Below are positions 26,269 through 34,542 of a stretch of 57,692 nt of DNA, piece by piece. The stretch is from Verrucomicrobiia bacterium (GTDB lineage: Bacteria; Verrucomicrobiota; Verrucomicrobiia; Palsa-1439), in assembly GCA_022072455.1 (NCBI GenBank), contig JAJVHY010000014.1, forward strand, positions 1 through 57,692. Reading direction: 5' to 3'. The notes under the pieces were generated by a model that ran no database searches, was not told the origin of the DNA, and was given only the letters and a program-made list of their open reading frames with translations. Every line of letters starts with the position of its first letter. Positions within the stretch are counted from its first letter, which is position 1. A program made the position numbers and the translations under genes.

Positions 26269-27879
26269 TCAGTTTGATTTCCGAAAAACTGACAGGCGCT
26301 GCGTGAGGGCGCGGCGGCTGACGGGGGCGACGAGCCATTCGGCGTTTTCCGCATGATAGATCCGGTTCAATTCCTCAAAATACTCGTCGGCTTTGTCGGT
26401 GGGGCGACCGGCGGAGCACTGTAACTCGTCGCCCAGCAACGCCCGCAAGAACACCACGCGCCACCGCCAGGCCGTGCGTTTTTCCGCCGGTAACTGCGCG
26501 TCCACGCGGCGGAGGCGCTCGACTGTGCTCGCGGCGGCCGGGTTGGCCGGGATCACGTAGATGCGCGGCAGTTGATCCGGGAATCCATCCCAGCCGCCAC
26601 CATACAACACGTCGTGAATGGTTTTGTGATCAATGCTGAGATGGTCTTTAGCGTCGGTCATCGCCGTTTCGAGCGCGAAGATCAGTTCCACCATTTCGTC
26701 GGCCACTGCGGGCGAGAATTCGGCGGCAGCGTATTCGCGGAGGATGTCGCGCGTCGAACGCCGGCTGTCCCACGCCAGTTGCAGCAGGCAGACCTTGTTC
26801 AAGTCCTCGTAGATGCCTTCGGAGTACGGCAAGATGCCGGCGAGTTTGTCGCCGAGTTCGTTCCAGTAGTTTTGCCAGCGCGTCGGGCGCGGATTCGCGC
26901 CGAATGCGCCCCACGGCCACATGTTGACCATGCTGATCTCGGGAAAACTGATCATTGGTAAGCCGCCCGGCGTGCCGTGTTCGAGCGGATACTTGGGAAA
27001 CGCGTGTGGGTTGTCGGCCAAGAGGTAATCCACCCAAGCCGGTGCGCCATTCGCGAATGCCCGGCCCAAACCAGCCCACTCGCCGTCAATGTGCTTGTCG
27101 AAATACCACGCCGACAAGCCCGTCTTCGCGGCGGGATAATTCTGGCGCACGAGCTTGGCCACGGCTTCGGCGGCGCGGAGATAACCATTCGCACCCCACG
27201 GCTTGCAAGCCGCACAGGTGCAGCCGCCCTGGTCGTACGGCCAGAGTGTGAAACACCCGACATTCAACCCGCGAAACGCATCCAGCATTTGCTGCCGGGA
27301 CTCGCAGATCAACTCCAGCCCACCCGGCTTGTTCGGGCACAACTCGACGCCGTACGCGCCAATGTCGCGCCGATAGCCGTTCTCCTTCCAGTGAAAATCC
27401 GCGCGCAATTCGGCCCGGCTGTTCGCAAACCCTTCATTGGCCAACCCTAATAATGTGGCGCTCATCCCGACGCTCTCCGCCGTCGTTAAAATCGCCCGCA
27501 ACCGCGTCACCATCGCCTGCGCCGCCGGGTCCTGCATCCCGTGAAAATGATGCATGTCGAACCAGACCGCCAATCCATTGCAGCCCCACAACGCCAGCTC
27601 CTCGACATACCGGCACACTTCGTCAACGGGGGCGTCGTGATAAAAATTGTGGAAGTGCGAGGCGAAATAAATCAGCCGGAGCGGCTTCTCCGGCACCGAA
27701 GTCCCGCGCCAGCTCGGATCGCGCAGATGCTTGCCGACGCCGTAGATCAGACCGCGTTCGTCATTGCCGGTAATGCCATTGTCATCAATCCGAAACCCTT
27801 CCGCGCCAATGCCGGGTTGAATGTTCAGGGCAATCGATCGTCCTCCATACCGTTCGAGCAACTCCCGTGCTTTCTTCAT
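26269..27879 (-). CDS. Glycoside hydrolase-like protein (GH20/GH67-type fold), paralog A
   Basis: A 536-residue protein with no signal peptide. The N-terminal part (IQPGIGAEGFRIDDNGITGNDERGLIYGVGKHLRD) is the alpha/beta hexosaminidase-type N-terminal domain that precedes the barrel in GH20 and GH67 enzymes. The barrel then shows LRLIYFASHFHNFYHDAP, WGCNGLAVWFDMHHFHGMQ, GLANEGFANS, CPNKPGG, and DQGGCTCAACKPWGANGYL, with four Cys that may bind zinc. The C-terminal helical part includes LPAEKRTAWRWRVVFLRALLGDEL. Two close paralogs lie at 32791-34341 and 34543-36174. Substrate unknown; probably a glucosaminide or uronide glycosidase acting on imported pieces. Confidence 0.72.
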   Translation of the reverse strand: MKKARELLERYGGRSIALNIQPGIGAEGFRIDDNGITGNDERGLIYGVGKHLRDPSWRGTSVPEKPLRLIYFASHFHNFYHDAPVDEVCRYVEELALWGCNGLAVWFDMHHFHGMQDPAAQAMVTRLRAILTTAESVGMSATLLGLANEGFANSRAELRADFHWKENGYRRDIGAYGVELCPNKPGGLELICESRQQMLDAFRGLNVGCFTLWPYDQGGCTCAACKPWGANGYLRAAEAVAKLVRQNYPAAKTGLSAWYFDKHIDGEWAGLGRAFANGAPAWVDYLLADNPHAFPKYPLEHGTPGGLPMISFPEISMVNMWPWGAFGANPRPTRWQNYWNELGDKLAGILPYSEGIYEDLNKVCLLQLAWDSRRSTRDILREYAAAEFSPAVADEMVELIFALETAMTDAKDHLSIDHKTIHDVLYGGGWDGFPDQLPRIYVIPANPAAASTVERLRRVDAQLPAEKRTAWRWRVVFLRALLGDELQCSAGRPTDKADEYFEELNRIYHAENAEWLVAPVSRRALTQRLSVFRKSN

Positions 27880-27969
27880 CGTGGGCGAATTCTATGAACG
27901 GTGTGCCGGTCCGATGCAAGATGGTTCTGCGCTTGTCATCGGGCCGCGCTCACCCGTAGCATCCCACCC

Positions 27970-29448
27970 ATGAACGCCTACGAACTGACACGCCGGATCT
28001 ATGCCGTGGACTCGTGGTGGCAACCGGTCCGGCATCGGTTCCGACGCTGGAGTTCGTACGATCCTGCCGGCAACACCTTGTTGGATTACGACAAGTTCGT
28101 GCGCGTGTCCGGCAACACCGCCGTGCTGGCGGAGACGCCAGAATCCGGTGCCATCGTCCGCATCTGGGCGGCCTCCGATGTCAACCGGCAGGTGCGGATG
28201 TTTCAGGGCGGCGCCGGTCAGCCGTTTCTCGATGCGCCACTGCCGGCGCTCTTCGACGGCTCATTCAACAACCGCACGATGCTGCATACCGGCGTGGACT
28301 TCAACGTCACCGACGAGAAACACTGGCCGTTCGTGCCACCGTTCACGCGCATCCATCGCGGCGCACACGTCTGTCGCGTGCCGATCCCATTCCGCGACGG
28401 GCTGCGCGTGGAAGCCGACCTCATCGCCAACCCGCGCGTCGGGCTGTTCTATCACATTGATTGTCTTCTGGCGGATGATGTCCGTGGCTTTGATGGACGG
28501 TTCTGCTACCGGGATTTCACCGTCCGGCAGGCCGAAGCCATCCACGCCAACCCGCTCGCGTTCTACGCCGACGAACTGCTCGGCGCGCGCCGCCTCCCGT
28601 TGCAGGGTCGCGGCGACCGGGTCACGCTGCTCCGCGCCAACGGCGCCGGCATGGTCCGCCGTCTCGCATACCGGCTGACTGACGTTTCACTGGAACACCT
28701 GCACGACTTGCGGCTGACGATTTCCTACGGCGACCGGCCGCCGTCATTCCACACGCCGGTCAGCCTGCTTTACTGCGCCGCCTTCGAACTGCACGCGTTC
28801 CGCTCGCGGGCGCTGGGGTACGAGGACGGCGTGTTCACGTTTCAATTCCCAATCCCGTTCCGCGACGGCATCACCATCGCGTTGGAGTCGGTCACCGGTC
28901 GGACCTTCGGCGTCGAAGGCGAAGCGTTGCTGCTCGACCGCGAGCCGCCGGCGGACGCGTTGCTGTTGCACAGCCACAGCGCGTTCGATGTCGGCCCAGA
29001 CCCGCGCCGGTATGTATTTGCGAACATGCCGGACGCCGCGGGCCGGTATGTCGGGATGGTTTTCTCCTGCAAACCGTACCAGCAAGAGGACAACGAGATC
29101 ATCACCGTGGACGGCGAAGTCGTCGCCCGCGGCACCGGCCGCGAGGATTACTTCAACATGGCGTGGGGCTTCAAGGAACACTGCGAACCCGACCACGGCT
29201 GCCCTGTCCAAAGCGGCGAATGGCCGTGGCAAGACCTTCAGTGTGGTCACGGCTACTACAGCGCCTACCGGCTGCATTTCAACGAAAGCATCCCGTTCCG
29301 CCACAGCTTCGAGGCCGCCTTCGAGAAGGACCACGACCCCGGCAAGATCGGCCACGGCTGGGCCAGCACGGCGTTCCTGTATCTCACCCGCCCACAGCCG
29401 GCCAATGCCATCCCGGAAGATTGGCGGAGCTGGGCGCGGCTCGGATGA
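27970..29448 (+). CDS. DUF2961 (GH172-type) glycoside hydrolase
   Basis: A 492-residue protein from ATG 27970 (the frame is open from 27901). The DUF2961/GH172 signature is clear: GAIVRIWAAS near the N-terminus, IPIPFRDG segments, and GTGREDYFNMAWGFKE and GYYSAYRLHFNESIPFRHSFEAAFEKDHD in the C-terminal half. GH172 members act on D-fructofuranosyl or D-arabinofuranosyl linkages and form jelly-roll trimers or hexamers. No signal peptide, so it is likely cytoplasmic. It is divergent from paralog A with about 90 bases between; the pair may share a regulator. Confidence 0.88.
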   Translation: MNAYELTRRIYAVDSWWQPVRHRFRRWSSYDPAGNTLLDYDKFVRVSGNTAVLAETPESGAIVRIWAASDVNRQVRMFQGGAGQPFLDAPLPALFDGSFNNRTMLHTGVDFNVTDEKHWPFVPPFTRIHRGAHVCRVPIPFRDGLRVEADLIANPRVGLFYHIDCLLADDVRGFDGRFCYRDFTVRQAEAIHANPLAFYADELLGARRLPLQGRGDRVTLLRANGAGMVRRLAYRLTDVSLEHLHDLRLTISYGDRPPSFHTPVSLLYCAAFELHAFRSRALGYEDGVFTFQFPIPFRDGITIALESVTGRTFGVEGEALLLDREPPADALLLHSHSAFDVGPDPRRYVFANMPDAAGRYVGMVFSCKPYQQEDNEIITVDGEVVARGTGREDYFNMAWGFKEHCEPDHGCPVQSGEWPWQDLQCGHGYYSAYRLHFNESIPFRHSFEAAFEKDHDPGKIGHGWASTAFLYLTRPQPANAIPEDWRSWARLG

Positions 29449-29552
29449 GAAACTGTCGCGGCGGTCTATGACCGCCGTTGCTGTCGGGTGACGCTCCGGC
29501 GGTGTATTCGCGGACAAGTCGCTGCAACCGGTCGAGCTGGAAGGTGTGCCGA

Positions 29553-29918
29553 CTACTTCAGGCGAACGGTGCGGCAGCGCAGCCCGCTGATGCGTGTCAA
29601 CCGCGTGTCGTTGGTCCATAACTCGACGTTCTGTTCGAGGGCGGTTGCGCCGATGATCGCGTCGGGCAACTTCAGGCGCTCGGCGCGGCGCAGCGCGACG
29701 GCCCGCAACCGCACCGTCGGCGTCAATTCGCAAATCGTCAGGTTGGTGATGAAACGGCGCACGTGTTCTTCCTCCTCCGTCGTCAAGGTGGGATACGCCA
29801 GTAACTCCATTTCCGTGATCACCGAGATGCCGTAGTCACCGACTGGCAACGCCTCGGCCAACCGTCCGCCCAACAGGTACAGCGCGACGTTCGTGTCGAG
29901 CAGTCCTGTCACCGCCAC
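29553..29918 (-). CDS. PIN-domain toxin (VapC type)
   Basis: A 121-residue PIN protein with a GTG start. Catalytic acids: Asp8 (LLDTNVAL), Glu in ITEMELLAYP, Asp in LKLPDAIIGATAL and Asp in LWTNDTRLTRI. A typical VapC-sized ribonuclease toxin. Its start overlaps the upstream antitoxin stop by ten bases, so translation is coupled. Toxin activity is predicted from the family. Confidence 0.88.
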   Translation of the reverse strand: MAVTGLLDTNVALYLLGGRLAEALPVGDYGISVITEMELLAYPTLTTEEEEHVRRFITNLTICELTPTVRLRAVALRRAERLKLPDAIIGATALEQNVELWTNDTRLTRISGLRCRTVRLK

Positions 29919-30118
29919 TCATCCCGGACGGCGGCTTGCCACACCAACGGCTCTTCGTGCAGTCGCACCGTGCCCCCGAATTCGGCCAGGTCCTTGGTGC
30001 CGGCCGCGCGGGCTGCCGGCGACTGCGACGCGCTTTCGGCCAGATACCGCATCAACGCCTCCCGCTGCTTGGGTGGCAGCGCATCCACCGCGGCTTCGAT
30101 CTCGGTCAACGTGCTCAT
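29909..30118 (-). CDS. Antitoxin partner of the PIN toxin
   Basis: A 69-residue protein from ATG 30118 (the frame extends upstream without a site). The N-terminus is helical (MSTLTEIEAAVDALPPKQREALMRYLAESA), as in small VapB-like antitoxins of the DUF2281 kind, and the C-terminus ends in RLHEEPLVWQAAVRDEWR, the probable toxin-binding tail. Position directly before the PIN gene supports the call; the DNA-binding class is not clear. Confidence 0.75.
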   Translation of the reverse strand: MSTLTEIEAAVDALPPKQREALMRYLAESASQSPAARAAGTKDLAEFGGTVRLHEEPLVWQAAVRDEWR

Positions 30119-30355
30119 GCGGGGTAACGTATCACGCCGCCCTGCGCCCGACAAGCCGTGAGTCCCGCCGTGAGCCTCGCACCGAGCCTGACCGGCCGAG
30201 TGACCAGCGGCTTGCGCTTACTGGCGGGCGTGGCATACTCCGCCGAAATGAACCGGTTGCCTCCGAAACTCGACGACCGGAGGCCAGACGAATTACGCGT
30301 CGAACCGTCGCCTTTGTTTACGACGTTAAGTCGTCTAATTTATAATAGGTGACCA

Positions 30356-30712
30356 TTGCGATACCTAATTCAATTTTGGATTCCATACGGGATTCCCGCG
30401 CTGGTTGGCTGTGTCCCGCTTTGGTTTTTCGGTCGGCATCGCGTCGAGTGGTTCCGGTGGGAGTTCGCTGCATGTCTGACTGTCCCTTATCTCCTCTGGT
30501 ATGCTTTAGTCGCTGTCGAGTGCAGGGGCAAGTCGTTCGCCAACGTGGGGCTGGAGTGTTTTACCATCGGGTGCAGTGTCGTAGCGATTCCGTTGATTCG
30601 CGTTTTGGTCGGCAGGCGAGCAGACCGGCGGTTGCTCACCGGCAGCTTGCTTGGAGTGGTCTGCCTAGTCGCGGTTGCTTTGTGGGCTCTCGTTCCGGTA
30701 TTGCCAGAGTGA
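30356..30712 (+). CDS. Small membrane protein, hypothetical
   Basis: A 118-residue protein with four hydrophobic helices (IPALVGCVPLWFF, FAACLTVPYLLWYALVAV, LECFTIGCSVVAIPLIRVLV, LLGVVCLVAVALWALVPVL). The start is TTG 30356, with AGGTGA six bases upstream. The other overlapping frame is less protein-like. No family is recognised. It is followed after 80 bases by another hypothetical on the same strand. Confidence 0.6.
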   Translation: MRYLIQFWIPYGIPALVGCVPLWFFGRHRVEWFRWEFAACLTVPYLLWYALVAVECRGKSFANVGLECFTIGCSVVAIPLIRVLVGRRADRRLLTGSLLGVVCLVAVALWALVPVLPE

Positions 30713-30791
30713 GACAGCACCTATCAATGCAGTGCAGCGAACGCGGCTTATGCCGCGTCACTGACTTTTATCGTTCGCCGGAAACTGAGTA

Positions 30792-31439
30792 ATGACTGCC
30801 TCGGTCAAACTGATTCTGCCGATTGAAAGGCAAGCGGCTTGCGAGGGTCAGACTATTCTGATCCCTGCCGGGAATGAACTACACGGCAAGCTCACGCTCC
30901 AACCATCCGACGGTCCGCATGGGATTCGTGAGTATGAGCATCCGCACTACGTGCAAGCATCGTTTGAGTTTGAGCTTGAGGGACAGCGATTCCAATACAA
31001 CGGACTGATTACCCAGTGGGATCTATGGGCGCGAAATGGTACGCAAGTGGATACAAGCCGGTCGGATTTTCGAGATGACATCGGACAGATTGACGGCATG
31101 ATGGATGACCGTGACGACTGGTTCTACGTTCTTCCAGATGGCCGGACGCATTCCAACCGGCTCAAATATACCTCATGCAACTTCCGGGTGATGCTTCAAC
31201 CAACCTCCTTACTGGTCCGATGCCAATACTATGACCAGAATCCCGATGTGACCGGTATGGTCACGATTTATTACACAAGACCGCTGGAGGACTTGCTTCT
31301 CTTGAAGGACACGAAGTTTTCCTATGACGCGAATGGCGCGCTGGAAGATTTCAGTCTTCGTGATGGAGCAACGATCACGCTCCAAGCACTGAGGGCGAGC
31401 AAATCGGTTCAGGCAGCGGGCGAGGACGCCCGTGCCTGA
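30792..31439 (+). CDS. Hypothetical beta-rich protein
   Basis: A 215-residue protein with no signal peptide or helix. Aromatic and charged strands dominate (YVQASFEFELEGQRFQYNGLITQWDLWARNG; DDRDDWFYVLPDGRTHSNRLKY). The C-terminus has YTRPLEDLLLLKDTKFSYDANGALEDFSLRDG. I cannot name the family; an immunity-type protein for an unseen toxin is one possibility (weak). The 3' end abuts the convergent SGNH fragment. Confidence 0.55.
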   Translation: MTASVKLILPIERQAACEGQTILIPAGNELHGKLTLQPSDGPHGIREYEHPHYVQASFEFELEGQRFQYNGLITQWDLWARNGTQVDTSRSDFRDDIGQIDGMMDDRDDWFYVLPDGRTHSNRLKYTSCNFRVMLQPTSLLVRCQYYDQNPDVTGMVTIYYTRPLEDLLLLKDTKFSYDANGALEDFSLRDGATITLQALRASKSVQAAGEDARA

Positions 31440-31874
31440 CTACAAACTAGCAGTAGCGGTGATCAGTCCGCGCAACCGGGCTGCCAGATTGAAACCCATA
31501 AGCTGATGGCCGTCGGGGCTGGGGTGAATCAGGTCGGCACTGAGGCCGGCAAAGCTCGGCAGGATGTCTGTGCCTTCGATCAAATGCAGATGCGGGTCGC
31601 GGCTGTCGGCGTGGATACGGCGTAGGATTGTGCGGAAGGCTTGGTTGTGTTCGGCGCAAAGTCCCAGCGTACGGGCGGCGTCGTCGGAGTTCGGGAAGAT
31701 GGTGATGAGTATGGCCGGCTTGATCGGGGCGACGGCGCCGTTCGCCCAAGCGAAATTGCTGCGGGCGGACAGCGTCAGCGACAGCCATGTAACGCCTGAG
31801 AAAAAGCGCATTTCAACCCCATCGGATGTAGCGGCGGCATTATGAAATTCGATGTTGTCGTGGATGATTGGCAT
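31440..31874 (-). CDS. Truncated SGNH-like protein (internal deletion)
   Basis: A 144-residue protein. The N-terminal 40 residues (MPIIHDNIEFHNAAATSDGVEMRFFSGVTWLSLTLSARS) look like the start of the beta-sandwich domain in longer SGNH hydrolases. The C-terminal part (ILPSFAGLSADLIHPSPDGHQLMGFNLA) contains the block V Asp-xx-His pair. The GDS serine block and the GxND block are missing, so it should have no esterase activity. Reads as an in-frame internal deletion, last gene of the 34341-31440 operon and 2 bases after its neighbour. Confidence 0.6.
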   Translation of the reverse strand: MPIIHDNIEFHNAAATSDGVEMRFFSGVTWLSLTLSARSNFAWANGAVAPIKPAILITIFPNSDDAARTLGLCAEHNQAFRTILRRIHADSRDPHLHLIEGTDILPSFAGLSADLIHPSPDGHQLMGFNLAARLRGLITATASL

Positions 31875-31876
31875 AG

Positions 31877-32794
31877 TCAGAGTTGAGCGATGGCCAAACC
31901 AGTGCCGGACGCGCCGAAGCCGTTTCCGTTGTAGAACATCAGATACTCCGCGCCGCGCTTAACCACGTAAGCATACTCGACCATTTCTGAATCCCAACCG
32001 GTCGCGGATGGTTCAATGCCGGCGGGCCGCCGCGTCCAGTGCCGGCCATCGGTTGATTCCGCATAACCAATCCGGTAGGTCGCGCCATCTGAACGCGTGG
32101 CAAACCACATCCGGTAACCGTCCGCTTCCTTGAGCACGGCCGGGCGGCCGATGGCGTATTCCTTGTCGTCGATGAAATCGATGGCGAGATTGTCGGCCGG
32201 TTTCTCCCAATGAATGCCGTCGGCGGACTCGGCGTATTTGATGTGATAGAAGTGCCGCCAGCTGCCGTCCGGCATCTGCCGCCATTCCCGAAACGTCGTG
32301 TACCACATCCGCCAGAAATCCGGCCGCTCACGCAACACATCGACCGTTCCGACGCCAATCGGGTCGCGCTCGTCAATCAGCGGCAGTGGCGCTTCTGACC
32401 AACGCCGCCACGTCGCGCCGTTATCGTCACTGATGGCCAAGCCGCACCGGTTGACGAAGAAGCCCGGCGCGGTCAATCCCCAGCCGACGTAGTACAGATA
32501 CAATTGCGTGGCCGAAACCCGCACCACCGTTGGCATGCAGAGGCCGTGCGAATCGAAACACCCCATCCGGCCCGCAGCCAATACCGGCTTATCCTGGGTG
32601 ATGTTGAATTGGGCATCGAGGTCCACCCAGCCGATCTGAAACCGGCCCTTCTCATCCTTGCCGGTGAGAAAGACCCGGTAACCGCCGTCATCCGCCGGCA
32701 AGACCGAAGTCATCCCGGCATGGGCAGACCGCCAAGCCGGTGCGCCTTGCGGTGAAATGATGCAGCCTAGTTTTTTCCAGACGATTGTTTTCAT
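31877..32794 (-). CDS. Five-bladed beta-propeller glycosidase-like protein (GH43/GH130-like)
   Basis: A 305-residue protein from ATG 32794, which overlaps the upstream hydrolase stop (ATGA). It has the repeating propeller pattern of GH43/GH130-type proteins: MTSVLPADDGGYRVFLTGKDEKG, LYLYYVGWG, CGLAISDDNGATWRRWSEAPL, WRMWYTTFREW, IKYAESADGIHWEKP, YRMWFATRSDGATYRIGYAESTDGRHWTRRP, and a final EYLMFYNGNGFGASGTGLA. Catalytic residues cannot be fixed by eye. No signal peptide, cytoplasmic. Probably acts with the paralog B hydrolase encoded just before it. Confidence 0.75.
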   Translation of the reverse strand: MKTIVWKKLGCIISPQGAPAWRSAHAGMTSVLPADDGGYRVFLTGKDEKGRFQIGWVDLDAQFNITQDKPVLAAGRMGCFDSHGLCMPTVVRVSATQLYLYYVGWGLTAPGFFVNRCGLAISDDNGATWRRWSEAPLPLIDERDPIGVGTVDVLRERPDFWRMWYTTFREWRQMPDGSWRHFYHIKYAESADGIHWEKPADNLAIDFIDDKEYAIGRPAVLKEADGYRMWFATRSDGATYRIGYAESTDGRHWTRRPAGIEPSATGWDSEMVEYAYVVKRGAEYLMFYNGNGFGASGTGLAIAQL

Positions 32795-34341
32795 AGTTTT
32801 GGGAAGACAGGTTTCAGCCGGGTGAGTGCGCGGCGGCTGACCGGGCTGACGAGCCAATCCGCCTGATCGGTGTGATAAATCCGATTGAGCTCCTCGAAAT
32901 ACGCGTCGCTCTGAGTAGTCGGTCGGCCGGCGGAGCGGTGTAACTCATCATCCAGCAACGCGCGCAGCAGCAGCACGCGCCAGCGCCAGCCAGCCCGTTT
33001 TTCCGCCGGCAATTCGGCGTCCACTCGGCGCAACGTCGCGAGCGCGTCACTCGCCGCCGGCAACTTGTAGATGCGCTCGGTGTCCCAACTGCCGCCGTGC
33101 AACGCGCGCCCGATGGCGTGATGGTCAATGTCGTGCGCTTGGGCCGTTTCGAGAGCCAGCAGGGCGTTGACGACGCTGGCCGCGGTGGCCGGTGAAAATT
33201 CGGCGGCGCAGTATTCGTGGGCGATGTCGCGGAGCGGGCGGCGGCGGTCCCAGCCGTGTTGAAGGTGGAGCACTTTGTTGAGGTCTTCGTAGATGCCCTC
33301 CGAATACGGAATCGCCACGGCCAACCGGCTGTCCGCATCGTTCCAGTACTCCTGCCAATGCGCCACGCGCGGGTTCGCGCCGAACGCACCCCACGGCCAC
33401 ATGTTCGCCATGCTGATTTCGGGAAATCCGATGATCGGCAAACCGCCCGGCACACCCGGCTTCAACGGATACTCTGCCAACAGGCAATCGGCCCAAACCG
33501 GCGCGCCGTTGGCGAACGCGCGGTTCAAGCCATCCCACTCGCCGTCGATGTGCAGATCGAAATGCCAGGTCACCAGCATCGCCTTGGCATTCGGGAACGT
33601 CTTTTTCACCAGAGGCGCGACGACGGCGCAGGTTTTGAGATGACCATTCGCGCCCCACGGTTTGCATTGTTGGCAAGTGCAACCGCCTTGGTCGTAAGCG
33701 CCGAGGGAGAACAGGCCAACATTCAATCCGCGAAACGCAGCAAGCATCTCCTGCCGATACCGGCAGATCAACTCCAGCCCGCCCGGCTTATTCGGGCAAA
33801 TCTCCACGCCGTAAGCGATGATGTCGCTCTTGTAGCCGTTTTCCTTCCAGCGAAAATCACCGCGTTGTTCGAGCGGACTGTTGGCGTATGCCTCGTTGAC
33901 AAGCATTGCCAACCCCGATTGCATTCCGACGCTTTCCGCCGTCTCCAACATTTTTCGCAGGCGCTGGATCATCGCCTGCGCCGCCGGGTCGTTGATGCTG
34001 GTGTAATGGTGCATGTCGAACCAGACCATCAACAGATTGCAGCCCCAGAGCGCGAGTTCCTCGATATACCGGCACACATCGGCGATGGGCGCGTCGTGGT
34101 AGAAGTTGTGGAAGTGCGTCGCGAAATACATCGGCCGCAGCGCCCGGTCCGGCACTGAAGTCCCGCGCCAGCTCTGGTCGCGCAGATATTTCCCCACGCC
34201 GTAAATCAACCCGCGCTCGTCGTTGCCGGTGATACCGTCATCATCGATGCGAAAACCTTCCGCTCCGATGCCGGGTTGGATGGTGAGTCGGATGTCGGAC
34301 TTGCCGCCGTATCTTTCGAGTAACTCTCGCGCTTTCCTCAT
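32791..34341 (-). CDS. Glycoside hydrolase-like protein (GH20/GH67-type fold), paralog B
   Basis: A 516-residue protein if it begins at ATG 34341 (RKARELLERYGGK aligns with the start of paralog A); the open frame continues to 34410. Same blocks as paralog A: EGFRIDDDGITGNDERGLIYGVGKYLRD, MYFATHFHNFYHDAP, LWGCNLLMVWFDMHHY, CPNKPGGLELICRY, DQGGCTCQQCKPWGANGHL and the C-terminal LPAEKRAGWRWRVLLLRALLDDEL. Highly similar to paralogs A and C, so this is a recent family expansion. First gene of the operon with the beta-propeller and the SGNH fragment. Confidence 0.75.
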   Translation of the reverse strand: MRKARELLERYGGKSDIRLTIQPGIGAEGFRIDDDGITGNDERGLIYGVGKYLRDQSWRGTSVPDRALRPMYFATHFHNFYHDAPIADVCRYIEELALWGCNLLMVWFDMHHYTSINDPAAQAMIQRLRKMLETAESVGMQSGLAMLVNEAYANSPLEQRGDFRWKENGYKSDIIAYGVEICPNKPGGLELICRYRQEMLAAFRGLNVGLFSLGAYDQGGCTCQQCKPWGANGHLKTCAVVAPLVKKTFPNAKAMLVTWHFDLHIDGEWDGLNRAFANGAPVWADCLLAEYPLKPGVPGGLPIIGFPEISMANMWPWGAFGANPRVAHWQEYWNDADSRLAVAIPYSEGIYEDLNKVLHLQHGWDRRRPLRDIAHEYCAAEFSPATAASVVNALLALETAQAHDIDHHAIGRALHGGSWDTERIYKLPAASDALATLRRVDAELPAEKRAGWRWRVLLLRALLDDELHRSAGRPTTQSDAYFEELNRIYHTDQADWLVSPVSRRALTRLKPVFPKL

Positions 34342-34410
34342 GGGTGGATTTATTGGGAAACCACCGGCAGCTTGCAAGCGAATGTTCGCAGTGAACCACG
34401 TCAGCGGCAT

Positions 34411-34455
34411 TTCGCGACCGACGATGCCGTCTCATCAATGCGAAACCCTCTCATG
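34411..34455 (-). pseudogene. Relic of a further paralog start (GFRIDE)
   Basis: Between paralogs B and C the minus strand reads MRGFRIDETASSVAKC, which at DNA level resembles the EGFRIDDxGITGND segment of the three full paralogs (shared GGTTTTCGCAT-type core and GATGA), but with small deletions and no continuation. Read as the scar of a fourth copy or of unequal crossing-over. By eye only. Confidence 0.35.
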
Positions 34456-34542
34456 TGTTCAGCCACTCCAGCGCAGTCATCGCATCCCAAGTCCATTCGC
34501 CCTGTAACGGAGGATGTTCCGCCAGCCAACCGGTGGGGGTGA

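Noticed and set aside
30349-30792. 147-codon frame overlapping the small membrane protein
   Set aside because: The 30356-30712 frame has a good ribosome-binding site and clear membrane helices, whereas this one is Ser/Arg/Cys-rich without pattern.
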